From: Anabaena azotica FACHB-119
GTDB lineage: Bacteria; Cyanobacteriota; Cyanobacteriia; Cyanobacteriales; Nostocaceae
NCBI RefSeq assembly: GCF_014697625.1
Contig: NZ_JACJSG010000018.1
Span: 78,276-142,275, forward strand
Reading direction: 5' to 3'
Length of the DNA: 64,000 bases
A program made the translations under genes and the position numbers. Below, in pieces: positions 55,115-63,786 of the stretch. The notes under the pieces are model-generated. The model was not told the DNA's origin. It saw nothing but the letters and a program-made list of their open reading frames with translations, and ran no database searches. Position 1 is the stretch's first letter; every line of letters starts with the position of its first letter.

Positions 55115-56506
55115 ATGTATTGGCAACCACCTATAAATAAAAAAAGAAAAAAGATAGGATTAATTGATAACACAAAATTAATTATCTTTGCCTTTTCTAC
55201 AGTTTTTTATTCACGAATTTTTTGTTCAATTACTCGCGCTCCTTCAATCCTTAACCTTGCTCATTTTGCGATTGTTCCACTGGTTTTAGGAGTTATATTA
55301 TTCACAAGTCGGGCGAAAGACCGTAAACAGATTGCTATTGCCTATTATTTGCTAATAGGACTTTTTATTTTACTCGCAGGAGTTTTGGCTAGTGCTTTAT
55401 GGAATAATGCAGGTTTAATTAATGCAATTGTTTCTTTTATGATGCTGGGCGAACCTTTCATGTTCCTCCTCGCCATAGTCTGTATTCCTATGTCTAATGA
55501 ATCCATAAAACGTATTAAAAACTGGCTGATTTGGTCTGCTGTCATTAACTTTCTACTCGCTGCTGTCCAGAAGCCATTAATTGATTCAGGAAAGCTCTTT
55601 GCTAATGGCTTCAATGGCACAGATGGATGTGGTGGAGTCTTCTTTGTCTCAGGGGCGGGTAACTATGTATCGGCTTCAGTTTCAGTTGCTTTTGCTCTCT
55701 ACTTCTTCATTCAAGAAAAGAGCTTTCCACTATGGATGAGAATTACGGTAATGCTTGGCGCTTTCTGGCAGATTTTATTTTCTGATTCTAAACAACTTTT
55801 ACTCGCTTATCTAATTGCTTGGGGGTTTTTAATTTTAGTTAATTCAAAAGATATGGTAAAAACAATCAAACTTTTGATTGCGACCTTTATTTTCGGATAC
55901 GGATTTCTTTGGTGCTTACAAAATGTAGAAGCTTTTGCCGCATTTACAGCTTGGGCGCGACCAGAACTTTACGGGCCAGATGGTGATGCTTGGTATGCCA
56001 AATTCTACTCGGTGCGCGATATTTTGTCTCAATATAAATCTTCTTGGGATTGGTTGTTTGGTCTCGGCCCAGGACATACGGTAAGTAGATTAGGAGCATG
56101 GTTTCTTAGAGATTACTGGTCTATACTTGGGCCATTAGGTGCTACCACCAACCCCATTGGTCAAGAAGCAATACAATTTGTGAATAGTTTTTGGCTTTGT
56201 TATAGTTCCAGTCTCTTCAGTCCTATTTTTGGTTGGGCTGGAATTTGGGGAGATTTAGGAATATTGGGTTTAGCAGCATACTTATTTTTATGCTTTTTAA
56301 CTTGGCAGTATTTTGGTCTGGATGATTCCTTAAAAGTGACGCTGCTAGCTGTGATTATGATGGGTTTTATTTTTACACAAATGGAGGAACCTGGTTTTAT
56401 GCTGGCGATCGCATTTATATTAGGTCTGTCATGGCAAAAACAGCGATTACAAAAACAGTTACAACATTCTACTAGAGCAGCACAGCGACAATACGTCATC
56501 CTCTAA
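55115..56506 (+). CDS. Multi-pass membrane protein, Wzy/O-antigen-polymerase-like
   Basis: The 463-residue protein has about ten hydrophobic segments and one long extracytoplasmic loop (about 280-360). The loop contains RPELYGPDGDAW and FGLGPGHTVSRLG, a layout typical of Wzy polymerases and WaaL ligases. It lies between glycosyltransferase genes, so polymerisation of the repeat unit is the best guess. No flippase (Wzx) is seen nearby. Confidence 0.75.
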   Translation: MYWQPPINKKRKKIGLIDNTKLIIFAFSTVFYSRIFCSITRAPSILNLAHFAIVPLVLGVILFTSRAKDRKQIAIAYYLLIGLFILLAGVLASALWNNAGLINAIVSFMMLGEPFMFLLAIVCIPMSNESIKRIKNWLIWSAVINFLLAAVQKPLIDSGKLFANGFNGTDGCGGVFFVSGAGNYVSASVSVAFALYFFIQEKSFPLWMRITVMLGAFWQILFSDSKQLLLAYLIAWGFLILVNSKDMVKTIKLLIATFIFGYGFLWCLQNVEAFAAFTAWARPELYGPDGDAWYAKFYSVRDILSQYKSSWDWLFGLGPGHTVSRLGAWFLRDYWSILGPLGATTNPIGQEAIQFVNSFWLCYSSSLFSPIFGWAGIWGDLGILGLAAYLFLCFLTWQYFGLDDSLKVTLLAVIMMGFIFTQMEEPGFMLAIAFILGLSWQKQRLQKQLQHSTRAAQRQYVIL

Positions 56507-56590
56507 CAAAAAGCTGATTAAAACGTCGGTATTAAATGTCAACAACACAATGAACAACTCCCAAAACAAATTGTTGAAAACATTACAAAT

Positions 56591-57853
56591 ATGAAAATTT
56601 TAATGTCTGCTTACTCCTGCGAACCAGGTATGGGTTCTGAACCTGGTGTTGGTTGGAACATTGCACGAGAAGCCGCTAAATATCATGAAGTTTGGGTACT
56701 GACCCGACCCGATGAGAGTCAAGATATTATCAAGGCAGAGCTGGAACGCAACCCTAACCCAAATCTTCACTTTGTTTATTTTACTCTGCCCTTTTGGAAA
56801 GATAGCAGAAGATGGGGATATTCTGGAGGAATGCAACTGCATTACTATTTTTGGCAAATTCAGGCTTACTTTGTTGCCCGTCGCCTGCACAAAAAAATAG
56901 GCTTTGACTTAAGCCATCATGTCACTTTTGTAAAATATTCTAATCCTTGCCTGCTCTCTCTGCTACCAATTCCTTTAGTTTGGGGGCCAGTAGGCGGTGG
57001 CGAATCTGCACCGATAAGTTTCTGGCATGATTTTAGTTTAAAAGGGAAAATTTACGAAATTGCCCGTACCTTTGCTAGATGGTTGGGAGAGCAAGATCCC
57101 TTAGTCCGTCTGACAGCTAAAAAAAGTGCTGTAGTCCGAGCCACAACTAAGGATACAGCCCAGCGTCTCTATAAAATGGGTGTGAATCATGTCCATATTC
57201 TCCCAGAATCGGGCTTATCAGAAGAAGACATAACCAGCTTGAGTCAATATGAAGTACCGCAAGAACCCCTAGTAAGATTTATCAGTATAGGTAGACTTCT
57301 CCACTGGAAAGGGTTTCATCTAGGGCTACGTGCTTTTGCTTTGGCGAATTTACCTAATGCAGAGTACTGGATTGTTGGAGAAGGCTCAGAGTTAAATATG
57401 CTACAAACTTTAGCAGCAGATTTAGGGATTGCTCAAAAAGTCAAATTTTGGGGTAAATTACCTCGTCACAAAGCTTTAAATCTATTGAAAGATTCTCATG
57501 TGCTAGTTCATCCGAGTCTGCATGATTCTGGTGGATGGGTATGTATGGAAGCAATGGCCGCAGGTCGTCCCGTAATTTGTTTAGATTTAGGAGGCCCAGC
57601 CGTCCAAGTTACAGATGAAACTGGTTTTAAGATTGCTGTAAATGAACCATATCAAGTGGTGAATGACCTAGCGGCGGCGATGATTAGTTTAGTTAGTGAC
57701 TCAGAACTAAGAATGAGTATGGGTCAAGCTGGTCGGCAATTAGTCAGAGATAACTACAGTTGGCAGGTTATAGGTAAACGGCTGAACCAACTTTATTTAG
57801 AAATTGTTAATCAGCAAGTTTCCCAGCCTAAAGTTATATCTCAAGTTTCTTAA
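56591..57853 (+). CDS. Family 4 glycosyltransferase
   Basis: The 420-residue protein begins ILMSAYSCEPGMGSEPGVGWN, a common start of this GT4 subgroup. It has HHVTFVKYSNPC, VWGPVGGGE, RFISIGRLLHWKGFHLGL and HPSLHDSGGWVCMEAMAAGRP with the catalytic acidic pair. The C-terminus is complete. Confidence 0.92.
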   Translation: MKILMSAYSCEPGMGSEPGVGWNIAREAAKYHEVWVLTRPDESQDIIKAELERNPNPNLHFVYFTLPFWKDSRRWGYSGGMQLHYYFWQIQAYFVARRLHKKIGFDLSHHVTFVKYSNPCLLSLLPIPLVWGPVGGGESAPISFWHDFSLKGKIYEIARTFARWLGEQDPLVRLTAKKSAVVRATTKDTAQRLYKMGVNHVHILPESGLSEEDITSLSQYEVPQEPLVRFISIGRLLHWKGFHLGLRAFALANLPNAEYWIVGEGSELNMLQTLAADLGIAQKVKFWGKLPRHKALNLLKDSHVLVHPSLHDSGGWVCMEAMAAGRPVICLDLGGPAVQVTDETGFKIAVNEPYQVVNDLAAAMISLVSDSELRMSMGQAGRQLVRDNYSWQVIGKRLNQLYLEIVNQQVSQPKVISQVS

Positions 57854-57912
57854 GTGAAGAAGTTTGTAGTAAGCGGCTCTAGCTCTTTTCTCAGGACTAA
57901 AGTCCTCTCTGC

Positions 57913-57949
57913 GTTCGCGTAGCGTGTCGTAGACAGACGCTACGCGAAC
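57913..57949. repeat. Perfect 12-bp inverted repeat GTTCGCGTAGCG
   Basis: GTTCGCGTAGCG (57913-57924) and CGCTACGCGAAC (57938-57949) enclose 13 bases including GTGTCGTAGACA. The arm CGCTACGCGAAC also occurs in the hairpin elements at 184-195 and 61365-61376, so the repeat families share a building block. Confidence 0.85.
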
Positions 57950-57997
57950 ACTACAAACTTTAAATTTATCAACAAAATACACAAATATTTTCTCAAT

Positions 57998-59170
57998 ATG
58001 CACATAGTAATTGTGGCTTTACATAGGGCATCAAAACCAACTGGTATTTGTAGACACGCTGCCAATCTTGCTCAATGTTTAGTTGATACCCAAAAAGTTA
58101 CCAAAGTCAGCTTAATTGTAGGAGTTTGGCAACAGCATTACTTTGAACAAATTTTTCATTCTCACAAAATTCAGTTAATCAGTGTAGATATTAAAAATAG
58201 TTCCTTAATCAGAAACTTTTGGTTTTTAATTGGTCTACCAAAATTAGTTAAGCTTCTGAGTCCTGATATAGCCCATATGGCTTTTCCATTGCCATTTATC
58301 CGCCGTCTTTTTTCCTGCCCGGTGGTTTCTACAATTCATGATTTATATCCCTATGAAAAACCAGAAGTGTTTGGATATCCCCAGGTCTTATTTAACCGTT
58401 TATTTTTACGACAATCCCTGAAAAATAGTGATGGTCTTGCTTGTGTTTCCGAATCTACTTTAAATAGCCTGATCAGATATTTTCCTAATATTAATTTGTC
58501 CCAAGAAATTACTGTTATTTATAACTACGTTAATTTTAGCCATATTATTCCTAAACAACCAAGTGATATAAAAATTAGCAATAATGATTTTTTCTTACTA
58601 TGTGTAGCCCAACATAGAAAACATAAGAATATAGATTTATTAATAGAAGCATTCTATTCTTTAATAAAAGATGGTTATTTGCTAGAATTAAGCAAGCTAA
58701 TAATTGTTGGCAACACAGGCCCAGAGACAGAAAAGTTATATAATCAAATTGACAACCTCTGTCTTCAAGAGCAAGTTTTACTAATCAATTCACTTAAAGA
58801 TGAAGAGTTATGTTGGTTATATAAAAAGTGTGCTGTTTTTGTTGCCCCTTCATCTCAAGAAGGATTTTGTCTACCTCTAGTTGAAGCCCTTTACTTTTCC
58901 TGTCAGGTAGTCTGCTCTGATATACCCATATTTAGAGAAATAGCTTCTCCTGATTGTTATTATTTCGATATAAATGGTGATACACTCAACAATCTCTCAC
59001 AAGCTATTATTTATGCTGTAGAAAAACCTGTGGAGAAAAATACTCATGATTTGCGTTTTTCTCAATTTACGGTAGCAGGTCAATATTTAGAGTTTTACTC
59101 TAAATTTACTTGTCTAGCAGGGGACAGGGGACAGGTGACAGGTGACAGGTTTAAAAGCTCCTGTAGATAA
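57998..59170 (+). CDS. Family 4 glycosyltransferase with STRR-encoded C-terminus
   Basis: The 390-residue protein has VVSTIHDLYPYEKPEVFG, FFLLCVAQHRKHKNIDLLIEA, LIIVGNTGPETEKL and VAPSSQEGFCLPLVEALYF with the E-x7-E-like pair. The last ~19 residues (GDRGQVTGDRFKSSCR) are encoded by GGGACAG/GTGACAG heptamer repeats (59120-59150). The original stop was therefore probably lost when the repeat array arose. It is the last gene of the polysaccharide run. Confidence 0.9.
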   Translation: MHIVIVALHRASKPTGICRHAANLAQCLVDTQKVTKVSLIVGVWQQHYFEQIFHSHKIQLISVDIKNSSLIRNFWFLIGLPKLVKLLSPDIAHMAFPLPFIRRLFSCPVVSTIHDLYPYEKPEVFGYPQVLFNRLFLRQSLKNSDGLACVSESTLNSLIRYFPNINLSQEITVIYNYVNFSHIIPKQPSDIKISNNDFFLLCVAQHRKHKNIDLLIEAFYSLIKDGYLLELSKLIIVGNTGPETEKLYNQIDNLCLQEQVLLINSLKDEELCWLYKKCAVFVAPSSQEGFCLPLVEALYFSCQVVCSDIPIFREIASPDCYYFDINGDTLNNLSQAIIYAVEKPVEKNTHDLRFSQFTVAGQYLEFYSKFTCLAGDRGQVTGDRFKSSCR

Positions 59171-59196
59171 AGATTTTACGATTTATCAATGTCCTA

Positions 59197-59248
59197 ATAC
59201 CAATTTGAAAAAAGAATGCGACAGATATATAGGTAGGGGCGCAGCGAC
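59197..59248 (+). repeat. Dispersed repeat ATACCAATTTG..., copy 1
   Basis: ATACCAATTTGAAAAAAGAA, then GCGACA, then GTAGGGGCGCAG. The same order of words recurs at 63045-63090. It lies between the convergent glycosyltransferase and kinase genes. Confidence 0.7.
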
Positions 59249-59259
59249 TTACTTATAAT

Positions 59260-61035
59260 TCATCTATGTCCTAAGCTATGTGGCAATTGCCATATTTCCT
59301 GATCTGGGAGAAACAAGGTAAATTCACTCCCCACTCCCAAAGTAGATTTTACTGTCACATCGCCACCGTGTAAGCGAGCTAATTTACGTGTCAAGGCTAA
59401 ACCTAATCCTGTGCCTTCATACTGACGATTTAATCGGCTATCTAATTGTTTAAATGGTTCAAACAAAATTTGAAAGTGATCTGAGTCAATCCCAATTCCT
59501 GTGTCTGATACTGTAAATGTTATGCCTTCTCTTCCTTTTGCGACTATTAAAGATACTTCACCTGTGGGGGTAAATTTAATTGCATTGGTGAGTAAATTAA
59601 GTAGCATCTGCTTGATGCGGCGCTCATCAGCTATACAAATATTTGCTTGTGGATCAATTTCGTGAGTAAGTTTTAAGCCTTTAGATGTGGCGCGATCGCT
59701 TACTATTGATAACACATCACGACACACATCTGTTACTACTAAAGGTACAAGAGATAGTTCCTCCTTACCTGCTTCGACTTTTGATAAATCCAAAATGCTG
59801 TTAATCAGCGTTAGCAGATGTTCGCCACTGCTATATATACAATCTATATATTCTTTTTGTTTTTCATTGAGAGAACCAACTATTTCTTCTTGTAATAGCT
59901 GCGACAAACCCATAATTGCATTCAGAGGTGTCCGTAATTCATGACTCATAGTCGCTAAAAATTCACTTTTGGCGAGACTACCAGCTTCTGCGGCTGCTTG
60001 CGAGGTACGTAGTTTTATTTCCGTCTCTTTGCGCTCAGTGATATCATCAACAATTGCCAAAAAATACTCTGGTTCACCATGAGAACCAGGAATTATGGAA
60101 ACAGATAACTTAGTCCAAATTAGTCTACCATCTCGATGTATAAAGACTCTTTCCATGTCTAGGTGTGGTTTTTTAACCACTTGCTTGGCATCTGTGCTAA
60201 TTTCACTTATTAGTTGTTTATAACGTTCCACATCTCCCCTTTGCTGGCGAACATAATCAGTGAAACGCTTACCGCATAACTCTTCACGCTGGTATCCTAA
60301 AATATGGCACAAAGCAGGGTTAGCATCAACTATCCGCGCTTTCATATCCACAAGTCCGATACCGATAGAGGAGAGTTCAAAAATCGCTTTAAATTGCGCT
60401 TCACTCTTGCGTAAAGCTTTCTGTGCAGTATTGCGTTCACTGGCTTCGATGGCTATGGAGACAAAATCTGCAATTGAACTGGCAAAATATTCGTCTTCTG
60501 GTGTCCAATGGTGGATTTCACCACAATATTCATGACATACTACCCCTAAGAAACGCCCACCAACCCGAATGGGAGCATCAAGCAAGGACGCAACTCCAAA
60601 AATAGATAGATAACTCTCAGATAACTCTTGGGTTCTTTTGTCGTTAATAGCATCATTTACAGCAATACAACGTTCCTCTTCCAATGTTTGGAAGTAAACT
60701 GGGTAACGTACCTGTGATAGAATATACCCACAAGTGTGAGCTTGGTGTCTAACATCATATAAATCGACACAATCAAGTGCTGAACCGTCTTGGTTATATA
60801 ACCAGATGCTCACTCTTTCGGCCGAAATTGTCTTGGCTGCTGCTTCTGTGATTTCTTTAAGTACAGCATCTAGAGATCCTTGCTGAAATGTTTTGCTCCT
60901 CGCTAATCTCACTAGGGTCTGACTTTGTTTGCGTCGAACTTCTTGCGTGATGCGAGTAACCTCTTCATTGGTCTGGCTTTCTGTAATATCACTAACCACT
61001 AGTACCTGCATTTGTTGTTGCTGGAAAGAAATCAC
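59260..61035 (-). CDS. GAF-PAS sensor histidine kinase
   Basis: The 591-residue kinase has no TM helices and so is cytoplasmic. A GAF domain (about 45-200) has ISAERVSIWLYNQDGSALDC and WTPEDEYFASSIADFVSIAIE. A PAS-PAC pair (about 212-335) has FELSSIGIGLVDMKARIVDANPAL (positions 220-243) and YFLAIVDDITERK. HisKA has the phospho-accepting H365 in ATMSHELRTPLNAI. HATPase has LLNLLTNAIKFTPTG, VSDTGIGI and GTGLGLALTRKL. The GAF lacks a bilin cysteine motif, so the signal is probably not light. No receiver gene is adjacent. Confidence 0.93.
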   Translation of the reverse strand: MISFQQQQMQVLVVSDITESQTNEEVTRITQEVRRKQSQTLVRLARSKTFQQGSLDAVLKEITEAAAKTISAERVSIWLYNQDGSALDCVDLYDVRHQAHTCGYILSQVRYPVYFQTLEEERCIAVNDAINDKRTQELSESYLSIFGVASLLDAPIRVGGRFLGVVCHEYCGEIHHWTPEDEYFASSIADFVSIAIEASERNTAQKALRKSEAQFKAIFELSSIGIGLVDMKARIVDANPALCHILGYQREELCGKRFTDYVRQQRGDVERYKQLISEISTDAKQVVKKPHLDMERVFIHRDGRLIWTKLSVSIIPGSHGEPEYFLAIVDDITERKETEIKLRTSQAAAEAGSLAKSEFLATMSHELRTPLNAIMGLSQLLQEEIVGSLNEKQKEYIDCIYSSGEHLLTLINSILDLSKVEAGKEELSLVPLVVTDVCRDVLSIVSDRATSKGLKLTHEIDPQANICIADERRIKQMLLNLLTNAIKFTPTGEVSLIVAKGREGITFTVSDTGIGIDSDHFQILFEPFKQLDSRLNRQYEGTGLGLALTRKLARLHGGDVTVKSTLGVGSEFTLFLPDQEIWQLPHSLGHR

Positions 61036-61586
61036 CTTAGCTGACAGTTCTCTAAATAAAATTTAACTGTTTTGATAGCTACAATTATGCCGCTAGGTCT
61101 TACATATCTGTAATGTATTTTTTCCTTCAATTTGTTGAGTTTAAGATGAAAAATAGAAGAAATTCTGCTTCATGAATTTACGCAATTTTATTGACTTTTC
61201 ACTATGATTGCCAATATTTGACTAAGTGATTGCATTGATAAAAGAAATTTAAAGTTTTCATAAACATTATATAACAAATTTAACATAAATAAATTTATGA
61301 CTGAGGTCACTAGGGAAATTAACAATTCGCGCATTCGCGCATTAAAGACATTTTGCCTACGGCACGCTACGCGAACAGTCGGGGATTTAAACCCCGACTG
61401 AAACTGATACTAAGTATAGACGTAGGGATCTTAAACCCTTTTATTTACGATAAAACAAATATATAAGTGTTTTTAATTGTGGTTTTTTGCTTTTGGCAAC
61501 ATAATCTCCCCTGGAGAAAGATACCTCAGAAGTAGAAGTCTGTAAAAATTAAGTGAATAACCCAGCTGCTGTTGTAGAGGTGTTTA
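61036..61586. other. 550-bp divergent region with hairpin repeat
   Basis: Between the divergent kinase and BtuF-like genes there is AT-rich sequence (61060-61320), then the hairpin element (61333-61454), then about 130 bases leading to the next gene. No gene is seen. Both promoters must lie here. Confidence 0.5.
61333..61454. repeat. Dispersed hairpin element, copy 2
   Basis: This is nearly identical to 152-272. Hairpin 1 is CAGTCGGGG (61376-61384) with CCCCGACTG (61392-61400) around ATTTAAA. Hairpin 2 is ATAC/GTAT (61407-61417). Relative to copy 1, a T-A pair in stem 1 has become C-G, and stem 2 has changed on both sides. Again it lies upstream of a plus-strand gene. Confidence 0.8.
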
Positions 61587-62513
61587 ATGGAAAATGGTAG
61601 TGTGAGAATTGTATCTCTGATTCCTAGTGCAACAGAGATTTTAGCAAACTTGGGATTAAGTGATGTGATTGTTGGGCGATCGCATGAATGTGACTATCCC
61701 CCAGAAATCAAAAATCGCCCTGTTTGCACCCAAGCAAGGTTAAATAGTGACGCGCCTAGTAGTGAAATTCATCATCAAGTTAATAACATACTGCAATCAG
61801 CACTGAGTATTTATCAAGTCAAAACAGATGTTTTAGAACAGTTACAACCTACCCATATTTTGACACAAGACCAGTGTGATGTCTGTGCCGTCAGCCTCAA
61901 AGATGTAGAAAAAGCAGTTGCAGAACTTACCCACAGTTCCCCGCAGATAATTTCTTTACAGCCTAATGTACTTCAGGATGTGTGGCATGATATCGAACGT
62001 GTAGCTGATGTGTTTGGTGTTGATTCAGTTAAAGTACTAGAAAATTTAGAAGCGCGTGTCAAAATTTGCCAGCAGAAAATCCAAGGACTTTCTTTAGAAG
62101 AAGTACCTACCGTTGCTTGCATCGAGTGGACAGATCCTCTCATGGCCGCAGCAAATTGGATTCCTGAACTAGTCAACTTAGCAGGAGGACAAACAGTATT
62201 TTCCCTAGCAGGTCAACCTTCCCCTCATTTGCAATGGGAAAATCTGTTAGTCAGCAATCCCGATATCATCATTTTTATGCCTTGTGGCTTTGACTTACAT
62301 CGCACTCGCCAAGAAGCCCAATTATTTACCCAAAACTCACAATGGGATAAACTCCATGCAGCCCAAACTGGTAGAGTTTACATTACTGATGGTAATTCCT
62401 ACTTCAACCGTCCAGGCCCAAGACTTGTAGATTCTCTCGAAATTTTGTCCGAAATTTTACATCCAGAAATTTTTGATTATGGCTATAAAGGTAAAGCTTG
62501 GGAACCGTTATAA
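61587..62513 (+). CDS. BtuF-like cobalamin/metal-binding protein without signal peptide
   Basis: The 308-residue protein starts after GAGG. The periplasmic-binding-protein fold of the BtuF/FepB type is clear: RIVSLIPSATEILANLGL, VGRSHECDYPPE, ILTQDQCDVCAVS, VACIEWTDPLMAAANWIPELVNLAGG and NPDIIIFMPCGFDL. There is no signal peptide or lipobox, and no ABC permease is nearby, so it is likely cytoplasmic. Cytoplasmic homologues are common in bacteria, and their ligand and role are not settled. Confidence 0.85.
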   Translation: MENGSVRIVSLIPSATEILANLGLSDVIVGRSHECDYPPEIKNRPVCTQARLNSDAPSSEIHHQVNNILQSALSIYQVKTDVLEQLQPTHILTQDQCDVCAVSLKDVEKAVAELTHSSPQIISLQPNVLQDVWHDIERVADVFGVDSVKVLENLEARVKICQQKIQGLSLEEVPTVACIEWTDPLMAAANWIPELVNLAGGQTVFSLAGQPSPHLQWENLLVSNPDIIIFMPCGFDLHRTRQEAQLFTQNSQWDKLHAAQTGRVYITDGNSYFNRPGPRLVDSLEILSEILHPEIFDYGYKGKAWEPL

Positions 62514-62541
62514 GGATGGTAAGTAGAACGATGTGGTAATA

Positions 62542-62997
62542 TTAGAGGTTTTTCATTGTTAAAATCTTTTGAGCTACTACATCAGCAACAGGCATGACAG
62601 ACAATCTATTACCTTGCTTTACTACCAACAAATCTTCTGAACTAAACTTTTCCTTCAAAATTGTTAATGAGATAGGCTGAGAAAAACTTTCTACAAATTC
62701 TACTAACACTGTTTGCCAACGTGGGTTTTCAGGTGTAGATTTGGGATCATAGTATTCACTACTAGAATCAAATTGAGTAGGGTCAGCGATATCTGTTTTG
62801 ACTACAAGCATTAACCCAACAATCCCCGGTGGGTTGGTATTGGAATGGTAGAAAAAAGCTAAGTCTCCAGGCTGCATTTGCCGCAGAAAGTTGCGAGCTT
62901 GATAATTACGAACACCGTCCCAAATAGTCTGTCTATCTTGCTGTAAATGAGTAATGCCATATACTTCTGGTTCTGACTTCATTAACCAATAATTCAT
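62542..62997 (-). CDS. EVE-domain protein
   Basis: The protein has 151 residues from ATG 62997 (MNYWLMKSEPEVY); a longer frame reaches 63015. The EVE/YTH-like fold is marked by WLMKSEPEVY, WDGVRNYQARNFLRQMQPGDLAFFYHS and GIVGLMLVV. EVE domains are thought to bind modified nucleotides in RNA or DNA. It converges with the BtuF-like gene and ends 28 bases from it. Confidence 0.92.
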   Translation of the reverse strand: MNYWLMKSEPEVYGITHLQQDRQTIWDGVRNYQARNFLRQMQPGDLAFFYHSNTNPPGIVGLMLVVKTDIADPTQFDSSSEYYDPKSTPENPRWQTVLVEFVESFSQPISLTILKEKFSSEDLLVVKQGNRLSVMPVADVVAQKILTMKNL

Positions 62998-63044
62998 ACT
63001 TGATTTTTCAAACATTTGTAGTAGCGTGTCAAGACTAAAATTTT

Positions 63045-63090
63045 ATACCAATTTGCAAAAAGAACGCGACAAGTAGGGGCGCACAGCTGT
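63045..63090 (+). repeat. Dispersed repeat ATACCAATTTG..., copy 2
   Basis: ATACCAATTTGCAAAAAGAA, GCGACA and GTAGGGGCGCA repeat the order found at 59197-59248. Its right end is the left arm of the palindrome that follows. Confidence 0.7.
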
Positions 63091-63336
63091 CATTGGTGTC
63101 AACTTAACGTGAAATGGGCGGTTAGAAACCGCATCTACACAAACAAAACCTGCACTTGTTGAGCTTGAGTGACCACCTCCGCAGAACCTCTCCCTCCCAA
63201 CCTCCCTCTCCTTTTAGGAGAGGGAGGAGAAACGAAAAAATCACCCTCTTACTCCCCTCTCCTCGAAGGAGAGGGGTTGGGGGAGAGGTCAAAACCAGGC
63301 TTAAGTTGACACTCATGCACAGCTGTGCGCCCCTAC
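63073..63336. repeat. Nested palindromic elements
   Basis: Three levels of inversion are nested. The outer arms (63073-63090 and 63319-63336, GTAGGGGCGCACAGCTGT and its complement) are perfect over 18 bp. Inside, GTGTCAACTTAA (63096-63107) and TTAAGTTGACAC (63301-63312) are perfect 12-bp ends. Inside those are hairpins CCTCCCTCTCC/GGAGAGGGAGG (about 63202-63228) and CCCCTCTCC/GGAGAGGGG (about 63254-63276). A related outer palindrome without the insert is at 24952-24981. Confidence 0.85.
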
Positions 63337-63578
63337 AGATAATCTATGTGTGGCAAATATTTTTTGAATCGGTATTGCAATAGATGGTCATACCACTACT
63401 ACTGAATCAATACATGATTGTGGGATTTTGTCAAATTATGGCTGAGGTTAAAATAGCGATCGCCTCAAAAACTACTTTCTCAGCCATAAGTAAATATACC
63501 AATTGTTAGAAGTATTAATTGTCTAGATTCATCATAATTTAGATAAATTAACTATGCAATTTGCACAGTGAGGCAAAA

Positions 63579-63761
63579 GTGGCTCAAGATCCAAAAGATT
63601 TGATTAATTTAGCAGTTCATGAATCTGCTGATCCCAGCGTCATGGAATCTCGGCAACAAGAAGCTAACTTGGGCAATAATGATGAGTTGAATGATTCTGT
63701 TCATGATGATGAGAATGTTGATGTTCCCATTCCCCAAGGTAATGAGCCTTTTGATGATTGA
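63579..63761 (+). CDS. Small acidic protein of unknown function
   Basis: The protein has 60 residues from GTG 63579, with GAGG five bases upstream; a TTG at 63561 is possible. The sequence (MAQDPKDLINLAVHESADPS to VPIPQGNEPFDD) is strongly acidic, likely disordered, without TM segments or Cys. I do not recognise a family. Its stop abuts the terminal hairpin of the TnpB-type element. Confidence 0.6.
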   Translation: MAQDPKDLINLAVHESADPSVMESRQQEANLGNNDELNDSVHDDENVDVPIPQGNEPFDD

Positions 63762-63765
63762 CACT

Positions 63766-63786
63766 CCCCCGTTTATAAAACGGGGG
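63766..63786. repeat. Hairpin CCCCCGTTT...AACGGGGG at the end of the TnpB-type gene
   Basis: CCCCCGTTT pairs with the complementary end around a short AT loop; it overlaps the last codons and stop of the TnpB gene. In IS200/IS605 elements a hairpin near the right end is a transposase site and lies in the guide-RNA region. It could equally be a terminator. Confidence 0.65.

Noticed and set aside
63122..63383. Short frames on both strands over the 63.1-kb palindromes
   Set aside because: Their sequence is the product of the CT/GA-rich hairpin repeats, for example PPSQPPSPF, and not protein-like.
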